In this document: positions 36,501-47,900 of the stretch, piece by piece
How positions within the stretch are numbered: the first letter of the stretch is position 1
Layout: the number at the start of each line of letters is the position of its first letter
Assembly: GCA_032164245.1 (NCBI GenBank)
Contig: JAVMKO010000021.1
Location: 12,344,285-12,408,284, forward strand
Reading direction: 5' to 3'
Source of the DNA: Sternotherus odoratus
Taxonomy: Eukaryota > Chordata > Testudines > Kinosternidae
DNA length: 64,000 bases
Translations under genes and position numbers: made by a program
The notes under the pieces: model-generated
Databases searched by the model: none
What the model saw: only the letters and a program-made list of their open reading frames with translations
Told to the model about the DNA's origin: nothing

Positions 36501-38891
36501 TCGTCTTATAGGACGCTCCGTCCTATAAGACGCCCCCTCATTTTTTAATAAAAAATCCGGGAAAAAAAAAAAAAAAAAGCGCCTCGCTCTCCCATCCCCG
36601 CCGCACGGGCGGGCTGCCGGGGTTCCCCCCTCCCCGCCGGACAAAAAAAAAAAAAAAAAAAGCGCCTCGCTCTCCCGTCCCCGCCGCGCGGGCGAGCTGC
36701 CGGGAGCGTCCCGGTTCCCCCCTCCCCGCCGCGGGCGCGCTCCCGGCAGCCCGCCCGCGCAGCGGGGACGGGAGAGCGAGGCGCTTTTTTTTTTTTTTTT
36801 TTTGTCTGGCGGGGAGGGGGGAACCTCGGCAGCCCGCCCGCGGCGGGGAGGGGGGAACCTCGGCAGCCCGCCCGCGGCGGGGACGGGAGAACCTCGGCAG
36901 CCCGCCCGCGCGGCGGGGACGGGAGAGCGAGGCGCTTTTTTTTTTTTTTTTTTTTTTGTATTCGCCCTATAAGACACACCAACTTTTTCCCCCCCGTTTT
37001 GGGGAAGAAAAAGTGCGTCTTATAGGGCGAAAAATACGGTAAACTGCATACCTTTATATGCCAAGTTCGAACATGAAATTATTGAGGGGAGAATTGAAGG
37101 ATGTTTCTAACTCCTGGACGTCTCTACTCCAATGCCTGCTCTGAAAGGGCTTAGAATAACCAAGTCATTTTGACCCCTTAATAAGTGTTTGGAAAAGAAT
37201 GTCTAGCCTGCAAGACTGACACAACTGCATCTCTGAGATCAGCCGAGGGATCTCACTTAAGTCTTCCAATCTGTTGGAATCAAACTTCTTGCAGCCAGGA
37301 GCTGAAAATACTGGCATCACTCAAAATGAAGCAATTAAAAAAAAAATTGCTTATAGGCTTTTTGTTTACTGGGCTAGGTGAGATGTGGGGAAGGCTTCAC
37401 CAGTGTGTGAAGAATCAGATATTGGCAAATCCTGGAGGTAGAATACGTAAACTGAGAGGGGAGTTATTTGAACTGGTATGGCAAAGCAAGCAAACATTTA
37501 CTCTAAGCAGAAAAAAGGTTTAAGGTGCTAAGATGTTTAATCAACCGCTAAAATGCTGTAATAATTTTAAAAGATTCTAACGATTCATAGATTTCAAGTG
37601 TTTTAGGTCAACATGAACTAGCATATGGACTGGTAAAGATCACTTAATAGCCAGATGCTTGTGCATATTAATATTGCACAAAAAACTCTGATTTCTCTCA
37701 TTTCCCCGTTAATTATGAGGAGTCAGCAAAACATTAGACATTGACAAAATTATGTAAAACTGCTGTGTGTAGACCTCTGGGTTGCATTCTTCTTCCTCAG
37801 ACTCATCTGTCATTTCTTCCTCCTCTTCTTCTTCCTCCTCAGACATGTCCTCATTATCCAGTTTAAGCAATGCTTGTCGCTTCTGCCGTTCCTCAATCCT
37901 GCGAAGTTTCATGGCCTCCTGTAGTTTAGCCTTCAGTGCTTGTAGCTTTTCACCTGGACAGAAATGAATAAATGAATACATTAGATGCACTACAATAAAG
38001 CCTTAAACTTCGCTGCCTCAAGCACACAATTTAATGTAACTATACACACAGAAATAAGATTAAAGGCATTTGTGACTTTAAAAAAGTTTTCTGACTTGAT
38101 CTGATGATTAGAAGAGCTAAATCTACTAGCCTAAATAAATGTCATTTAGAGAGGTAACACGTTATGAATTATCAGGAAGATTTCTCAATATCAACAAATG
38201 CCACTGGCACAGTCCCATGAGCTAGCAAAGGGTTCTATCAGAGCAGCGGCTTCCAGTTGCCCTGGGCAAATGAAATATTTCACCAACAGCTAGAAAGCAT
38301 GCATGTCATAGAACAAGCCAAAAATTACCTACCTCTAACATTTAAATATTATAAGTGATTCAGATTAAGTTTCTCATATATATATAATTTTCAATACTTT
38401 CAAATCAAATGATCCGATACACAAATAGCCTGTATTAAGAATTGCAACAGGGATGAAAGTGTATTATGAATACCACAAGAGGGTTAATCTACAGATTTTT
38501 TGCAGATGCTTGAAGTACTGTAGCTATTAAGGTTAAATATGTTTTATATGAAACGAGTGTAAAAGCCAAATGGTAACGGCTCACGGCCCCCCCACTCGCT
38601 CAGCTCTCTCCCCCCTCCAACGGCCCACCACTCGCTCAGCTCTCTCCCCTTTCCCCACTCCAATGGCCTCTCAACCCCTCGTCATGCACCCGACAGCCCA
38701 GCCCGCTCCCTCCTATCCCCCCCAGCAGCATTTACCCCCTCCCCTTGTTTGCTGACCCCCCAAGTCCCCGTTACCTGCCCGGCCATTTTGTGCCGCCGAA
38801 CTACAACTCCCAGCATGCTGTGTGTCCGGGCCGTCTCTACTGCACATGACGGTTTCGGACAAACCTCCTCTGGCCTTTTATTATATAGGAT

Positions 38892-38922
<31 letters not shown>

Positions 38923-41900
38923 AAGAGATTCCAGATGGCAAATAAACTAAATTATGGCACAAGGCAACATCCTCTTTAATAGCTAACACAGTTCAAGAGT
39001 TACCTTTACAAGTTTCTAACATACCAACCTGGTTAGAAAAAATATAGCTAACTGGAACAATGCCTGTTAATTCTGGAAGCAGGGATTCTCATTTGTATTT
39101 TATATTTATTCAGGCGGTGGGGTTAAAAAGGGGGGAAAATATGGTTGCAATTGCAAAGAGAATCACAGATTAAACTCCCGTATGTTCTATTGACCATGAT
39201 CAACCAGTTAGAGAATCTGAACATTTTTCTTCACAATTACTTATTGTTAGAGGGTTTATTGTATCCTAACACTTATCTATTGATTGTAGCTCATTGTGAA
39301 ACTGAAGCAAGCATGTAGTTTTTAATGGTCAATGTGTTCAATATTTTGCATGAACTATTCTAGAGATGGTTCTTATCCAGGGAAACTTATAATCAACACG
39401 GCAGACATAGGTAAAACCAGATGATCCAGCGGATATATTGAATTATCTTATACTTGTAGTTTGGTGAAAGTAAACTCCAGTTGAAGCCTGGCTTTCCAGT
39501 AAAGATGTAGGAGATTAGAGGTTATAGAAGTTTCTTAGCAAAAAAAATATCGTTGTTGAGTTGGAAAACAAGTATAACCCCCATATATACCTGGTTTTGC
39601 ATGGACTGTATCATCTAGATTTTCTGCAGCCAAAGTCACCGGCACCACAGCTGCTTTTAGCTCCTCTTTTCCCTCAGCAGTCGTCTCTTTACGAATAATG
39701 CTCAAGTTCACAGTCCGTTCAGTTTTTGACTTGGCTGTATGAAGTGTATGCTTCAAGAAACGCGCTTTCAGAGCTTCCAGTTCTTAAAAAATATATTATA
39801 TTTAAGGTCAGAAGAAAAATTCCTGCTAAGACCAAGTTAATTTGAGGTAGCAAAAATAATAATAATTTCAGGCACTTTTTATACATATAGTTGTAACATA
39901 CGTTAAAATAAAATTTGTATTTAAAAAAAACAAACACAATCCAAAAAAAAGTTTTAAGGAATGTCAGCATCCAATGTGTCAGAGGGGGTCAACATTATTT
40001 GATTTGAAAACAACATAGTAACAGTAGCCCAACTCTGGATAACTTTGCTCAACCATGCACTTAATATGGCTTATTTTAATATTTGGGCATATGAGCAAAT
40101 GCCAGTTGAAAACCCTAAACAAAAAAACTCCCCCACAACTAATTCACTGGAGATTTGGGTAGAAACATTTCATTTCACTAACGGACACTTCCCCACATAT
40201 GATTAGACTGACATATATTTAAATCCAGGTTGATAGTGGGGGAGTCATTTCATGGCATAGGCCATATTTCTGTATAATTTAAAGAACAGACTGAATGCTA
40301 TTAACAAATGTATGTAGGTATAAATGGAAACTTACGAGAATTATATTATAGGGTCTCAAAGAGTAATTCAAACTTAAAAACTGATATAGGGTCACCTATC
40401 CACCACTGAAACAGCTGAAATTTTCAAACATGGGTGCCTAAAGCTAGACACGGATAAATAAGAGTGACCTTATTTTCATTTGCTGTGCAGCCATGACTTC
40501 TAATGAGATAATCAGAAGGTATTCATGCTCATCAACTCTGAAAGTCAGGTTTCTAAGTCAGATACCTGAATACAAATATTTAGAGGCCTAATTTAGGCAC
40601 CCCAAGTTGAAAAATGTTGGCCTTCCTGCTTAATACAGAAAGCAAATGTCACCTTATTTAACTTGAACTGCAGGGAGAACTGAAGTGTGCAAAACATCAT
40701 TAAACTTTTCTTATTGACAGATCCGAGAGATCTTTAATGACCACAAAGGATCAGGATTTCTGTTTTTAAATCTCATCTGAATGACAATACAGCCACCAGC
40801 ATAGCCAACACTATGCTGGGACATTAGTTCTCCTCAAAAGTGTGTGCCTGCCCTCTTCTGATTCACCAACTTCTAGTTATTCCTCAGAGTTCTCCCATCT
40901 CAGTTCTGATCTAACCCTGCTGGTCTTGTCAAATCTAGCAGATTGAACCAGGTAATACTGTACCTTTGTTTGATGCAGGTTCATCAAGGATAATAACGGA
41001 ATCACTATCAGAGCAAAGTCTTGGCTTGATGGATAGATCGACTCCCAGCTCCCGAAGTTTATCCAGTTTAGACTTCCTTACTTTCTCAGGTTGAATCCCC
41101 ACCTCTGGGACTACCTGTTGAACAGATTCTTCATGTTCTACACCTATTTTTTGTGACTGGTCCTCTCTTTGTACATAGGCACACTCTTCAGATGCCAAGG
41201 GAATTTCACTCTTCATTTGTTCACTGTGTTCATTACTGAGTAGGCTAGACTGCTGATGTTCTTCTGAATTACTAGCAGCTGCAGGTCTCTCACAAATATC
41301 AGAAGCACCGTCCTCTCTGTGCTTCTCAGCACAGTTTTCTATCAGGTTCTCCACTACAACACCAGTATCCTTGTTAAATTCCAGTTCCCTAGCTGCCTCA
41401 GCCTCTTCAGTCTGATTATTGCTGCAATTTATAGCGGAGTTCTTAGTGGCTGTACTTTCTTCATTTAGACAGGGTTGATATTTAGTGGACCTGCCAAGAA
41501 CAGAAAAAGAAAGTCACCAATCAAAACCCAGTACATCAGTCCTTAAAATGACGAGTGTTAAATGTGAGAAAAGCCTAAATCAAAGGGAGGCAACACCACC
41601 ATGTTCTATTTATTGTCCTTGAAAAGTCTCTAGTATTACCTTCCCACAGAAGCAATCACTTTAGTTGCCATAGAAGCAGTCTAAGATTTTGAAGGAAAGG
41701 TGGGAGGCCTATGTGGTTGCAAATAACGTAGGCTGTATATTAGATAGCTTTTGCATAACATGGACCAGATCTGCTTTGGGAAGATCGAGAGCTCTGGTTT
41801 AGGAAAGAGAGACTATGAGATAAGTTGGTCCTTACTTTAGCAACGCCATAGCATTTCCTTGCAATGTTGGTCGAGGTCTACGCTTGAAAAACTCATGGAT

Positions 41901-44900
41901 GCTTTTGGTCTCAGGCATATGATACGGGAGAGACAGAGATGATTCTGCCAAAGGGGGAAAAAATAATTTAAATTGTACATCAAAACAACATGTATTTTTT
42001 AAAAATCCAATGGCTCTTGGGATAAGTATTTTCCAGCTAAAATATTAGAGCAGAAATGAATAAAGGTTGCATCTGTAGGACCTCTTCCCAATCACCAACC
42101 TATGTCATGAAAAGCAAGGACTACAGCATGCACAGGGACTCATAACTAAGTACCAAGTCAGTTATATGTAGCCCAGCTATAACCTTTAAAAGACTCCAAG
42201 TGACTTCCTGCAGCTGCATAAGGCAAGTCTTAAGCTCCAATCAGGAATCTTGCTTGCACCAAGAGACCATCCTTGAACAAGATTTGGACAAAACTGTTTT
42301 GCAGTCTATCCACTTTAGATCCGGAATAGTTCATGTTAAGCAACAGCCGAATTGGGCCTCTCAGGAGTTTCTGTTGCTCTTCTGAACATATCTTACTAGC
42401 TCTCACACACATCCACAAAAGGAGAGGCAATTCTTGATTTAGTCCTGAGTGCAGCACAGGATCTAGTCCAAGAGGTGACATTTGGTGACCATAATATAAC
42501 TAAATGTAAACATTCCCCTACAGGGAAAACTCCACAGCAGCACAACACTGTAGCATTTAATTTCAGAAAGGGGAACTACACAAAAATTAGAAAATTAGTT
42601 AAACAGAAATTAAAAGGTACAGTGCCAAAAGTGAAATCCCTGCATGGAAACCTTTTAAAGACACCATCATAGAGGCTCAACTTAAATGTGTACCCCAAAT
42701 TAGAAAACATAGTAAGAAAGACAAAAAAAGGGCCACTGTGGCTGAGCAACAAAGGAAAAGAAGAAGGGAGACAAAAAGGCACCCTTTAAAAAGTGGAAGT
42801 TAAATCCAGAGAAAGAAGCAGAAACTCTGGCAAATGAAGTGTAGAAATATAATTAGGAAGCCAAAAAAGAATTTGAAGAACAGTTAGCCAAAGACTCAAA
42901 AAGTTATTAAAAACTTTTTTTAAAAAAAAAACACATCAGAAGCAGGAAGCTTGCTAAACCACCAGTGGGGCCACTGGATGAAGATGCTAAAGGAGCACTG
43001 AAGGGTGATAAGGCCATTTCAGAGAACCTAAATGAATTCTTTGCATTGGTCTTCACGGCTGAGGATGTGAGGGAACTTCCCAAACCTGAGCCATTCTTTT
43101 TAGGTGACAAATTTGAGGAATTGTCTCAGGCTGAGGTGTCAGGAAGTTTTGGAGCAAATTGACAAACTAAACAGTAATAAGAAGTCACCAGGGCCATATG
43201 GTATTCACCCAAGAGTTCTGAAGGAACTCAAATGTAAAACTGCAAATCTACTAACTGTAATTTGTAACCTATCATTTAAATCAACTTCTGTACCAAATGA
43301 CTGGAGGATAGCTAATGTGACGCACCTGGCATTGGCCACTGTCGGAAGACAAATACTGGGCTAGATGGACCTTTGATCTGACCAGTATAACTGTTCTTAT
43401 GTTCACCCTTACACCAAAGAGTTCAGGCTTTACCTCTAACAAGTCGCTGGGTCTCACTATGCAGTCGTTTAATGGCTTCTTTACTTAATCTTGCTGCCTT
43501 CCGCTCCTTAAACAGAGAAAAGAAAGACCCTTGAAGCCACAGCACTGAAATGCAGAAGTGTATATTACTAAATAGTTTTCTTCTTTCAAACAGCAAGAAA
43601 ACAGAAGAAAGTACTAACAGTGGGAACAGAGTTTAAAAAAACAAGACCCAAATCAAACAGAAGAATAAGATACTTTGAGGAGCAACATAGATAAGCCTTC
43701 AAATAAAATTATAATGAACTACTGAGAGTTAAAAAGGAACAGATATACATAATTTAATATTCCACCTTTCTTTTGGGTCCTTTTAATGTAGGTTCCTCAT
43801 TCTCATTATCAAATACACATTTGTAGTCTTCGTTCTCAGAAAACAGATCTTTACTCTATAATTGGTAAAAAAAAAAAGTCTATTAAATTTCAAAACAAAT
43901 GGGAGCTGTCAAGGGCAAAGAAGACTGCAACAAAATAACTTTGTACAATTATTTTCTGGGCCATCAATCTTGAAATAGGATCAACAAACATTTTCATAAA
44001 CCAATTCCAACTATTGTCCTGTTTTACTGAAAACTTCTTTAAGTGCCTTTACAGCCTCTATTGCAATACTATTTTTGGAATTTTCTATGACAACGCTGTT
44101 CAGAGAAGGCGCGAATATCCCTTCACCTCTAGCGAGCAACGTGATAGTGGGGACTATATTCTTCCACTTTTACCAAAAGTGGAAGCACCCCAGTGTCACC
44201 AAAAGTTTGTGTTACTTTAGTTTAAGGTTATAATATTCTTTGTAGAAGGTATTGTACCAGAGTATATAAGTTACCTTTTGTTTTTTCATTTTGTTTTTCA
44301 CAGCAGCTCTTATTGATTCTAGTGACTCTTCATCTTCAAGTAGGGGATCATTTTCCTCCTCTAAATCATTCTCAAAGAGTTCTTTGTCAGCAAGAAGACA
44401 CCCACTATCATTAAAATGGTATCTTTCACCTCCATCCTTCTGGTTAGCATAAGAAGGAAAGAACTACATTAATTTACAAGTTTATTTCAAAATATTTGAA
44501 AGGTATCTTAATGATTTTAGGGTCATTGGCAAAATTAAGAAAAACAAACCAAACCAGTGATCAGATCATCCCCAAAACAAAAATCTGTCAAATACTGTAG
44601 GCCAGTCATGTTGGCTTTATCGCATTCCAAAATTAGATATGCTAATTTATGGAGGCAGGTTCTCAACTGCTGCAATAAACATACACAATGAAGAATTACA
44701 CAAAACCCACCAATGTCTCAGAGAAAAACCCCTGTCCAGAACTTGGGGGCCGCTATGTGAATGTCCAACTTACTGTTGTGGTGTGGACTCACATTTTGTT
44801 GGAGGCTTCAAACCACCACCAACTGCTGGAATTTAACAACTGAAAATACCAGAAATGTTTGCAAGTAAATGTTTATACCTCATGTTTGTGTTTCTTTTCC

Positions 44901-47900
44901 TTCTTCAGCTGTCTAATAGCCTCTATTTTTCTCTCTTTTTCCATCTTCCTTCTTGATTTACCTATCACTTTGTCTGTTTCTTTCTCAAAATCACTTTTAT
45001 GTTTTTTGTATTTTTTCCATGATTTCACTGACATCTCCACAGGTTTCCTCATTTGTGAGCCCAACTCATCCGTTGTCAATTCGGACTGCACATCTACTTC
45101 AAGGTTTTCAGGATGCAATGGATCACCTGTGTCACTCTCATCACTGTCCCGCAGAGCCTGACGAATCCGATGAGATTTTTTGTTCTTCTGAGCAAAAATG
45201 TTCTCATTTTCCTCCCCACTTTCCACATGTCCATCCACAATGTCAGTCTTCTCAGGAAAAATGCCTTCCTCTTCCCCTTCACTCTCACTGTCCTGAAGCA
45301 CGTTCTTGCTTTTTGATTTTTTACTCACAAAGATCTCCTCATCTGAATCTGGTGGGAATACATTACACTCTTTACGGCACACATCACATTTTTTTTAAAA
45401 CGTATTAATTGACAATTATTAGTTCATTCACCATGCCAGACACTTTTCTCTGAGACATTTATTATCCCCTGAAGTCTCACGAATGCCAATGGAAGTTTAG
45501 TACAGCACAGCAAATCAAATTTAATCTGTACTTTGAAAACCCATCACCTCCCCACCCATAACATATGTAATTATACATCCTTAAAGAAACTTAGAACCAT
45601 CTCAAAATTACTTTAGTTTTTTGTGTCTTTCCTTGAGACTAAAGTATTTCTATTATACATAATAAAAACAAACATATACAGCAAATAGTAATATACTATG
45701 TGAATTATTATAGACAGATTATGGTCCCAATCCTGCAAATATTAACACAAGAACATATAGTCATTTTACTCAAATGACAAGCCTCATACAAGTCACTGTA
45801 CATGTTTCCTCTTCTGCTATATAATAGTTAAATATATTTTTAAAGTGTGTATTCCTACCTTAACTGGTTTTGTAAGTTTTTGTTTTATTTTTTCTTGTAA
45901 CATTAATCTTCTTTCCAAGAACATGTGGGGGACCTTAAGTGAACATTTCTTGGTTTTCTATTGTTTGAGTTCAGAGTTCTGATGTTATGTATTTCAGAAT
46001 GATGCAGGGAGAACAATGCAATGTTGTTCAGCAGAAACCTTAGCTGCACTTTAATTCCTTTTTTTATAATTGTTATTTAAAAGCAATATTTGTTTAGAAT
46101 TTTTTATATGTAAAAAAGCCTGCAGTCCAGAACATCATAAAATGACCAATGAGCTCAGATTGAAAGGTGGTAAATGTATAACACTTTTTGAAATACTTAA
46201 AATTTGAGAGTGTGGTATCAGGAAAGAACTTATTCATCTGATAGACATGTAACCAAGTGTGAATTCAGAATCTTCTTTTATCCTCTCATTTACTTTTCCA
46301 ATCATACCAACACTGAGATTTAACTTTAATAGGAAACTATCATTAGGACAATGTTATCTTAAAGTGAAAGTTTCCTTATAAAAAACACTGTTACACTTCT
46401 CCACCGAGCTCTGAGCACTCTTTTTGCAGCATCAGAAAATTCAACACTTTTCAAATGGAACTTCTACAGACAAATGCTCCTCTTCTAGGCATCAGCTCTA
46501 TACTTTCCTTTTTTCCCCCACATCAGCCTTTAAAAATTTGGCCATATTGGATTGGTGTAAATGTAGGAGAAACATCACACACTAAACCATTAGAGTTAAC
46601 ACTGTTGAATCTGATTTGCTGGGCTATGCACGTCATAAAAAAAAAAAGAAGGAAATAAGCAGTTAAAATATTCATTTCCCCTCCTCAATCTCAACTACTG
46701 CCCTTCTACCACCATCACATCTCTATCCTTACCCTGTGCAACCACAAGGGCACTTTGAATTCAGACCAGACATATTTTTATATGTTCATGTATTTTAATT
46801 ATTAATACAGAATTGGTGTGATTTTCCTACACTACATCATGCATGAGTTCTGCATGTTGTTTTGGATTGGTATGTTAGCAAACCAACTGGTGTCAGGCTG
46901 CAAATTACTTAGGAAATATTTTCTTTTATAATATTTAGAAAAACACTTATGAATGTACAATGTATGTTGTTAGTGATACAGTTGTTGTTTTTAAATGTAA
47001 AGTTTTTCAAATGTAAAGTTGTTTTTTTAAAAGTCTGTATACATGTTGTATCAAGCAGGCAAGGTACTAGCAAACTTTAACAGACTTTATTTAACAACAG
47101 TGAAACCTCTTTACAGAGCTGCTGCTGCACCCCTCTGTAGCTCTAACTCAGGCTTGGCTCAACTCCTCCCCCCTCCTTCCTGTTTCCTGTCCTACAGTCC
47201 CCCAGTCCTAAGAGTTACAAGCAGCATCTAAAACACCACAATACAGAGGAAAAATAAGCAGCTTATACAGGTTGCATAGAAAAAAATAATCAAGGGTTAG
47301 CAAACCAAATGTGTGACTTCTGAAGGGCAGATAGTCCAAGACCACCTTTTTTCAGCCTTCTACAAAAGAAACACCTATAAATGCAAAGTACAATACCTAA
47401 TTTTTAAAACTAAAACCCAAAAGAGAGACGTGACAGTATTACAGACCTATGTCACCAAGAGATGCAGTTCCCTTGTTGGGTTGACTTGGAGAGCTTGTTT
47501 CACAGCTGCCCTGTCCACTGTCAGAATCACTGTCAAAGGTTTTCTGCATGTCAGATTTCAGATCCTCTACTTCTGAATTAAGCTAGAAACCAAGAATAAT
47601 ATTAACCTTAATACAGTATAAACTGCTTAACAGAGATGACTCATTGAATTCAATTTCATCCCAATGCATCAAATGGGATTACACAAGATATAGTGAAATG
47701 TTATCACTAGAACCTCTTACGAATTCAGTTCATTCAACTGAAACGTGAATATGCTGCATGCACCTTTTATTAATGTATAAAGTTGATTAAATGATGAACT
47801 CATTGAAAATATCAAAGGAAAACTCAAACGTACCCACACTGCTTGGTAACCACCTCCAGAGACAACACTAAAAGCCATGAGAAACTTGCAACTTTCATCT

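Larger units (their letters stand above)
37954..39590 (-). other. CLSPN intron 9
   Basis: Contains a GC-rich, promoter-like patch (38570-38922). The rest is AT-rich with no feature. Confidence 0.6.

Noticed and set aside
36489..36982. 162- and 145-codon minus-strand frames rich in Lys, Arg and Pro
   Set aside because: Entirely within the TA-flanked inverted-repeat element; the composition comes from homopolymers and GC repeats.
42965..43364. Plus-strand frames in CLSPN intron 6
   Set aside because: They are broken pieces of CR1 reverse-transcriptase coding sequence, not a host gene.
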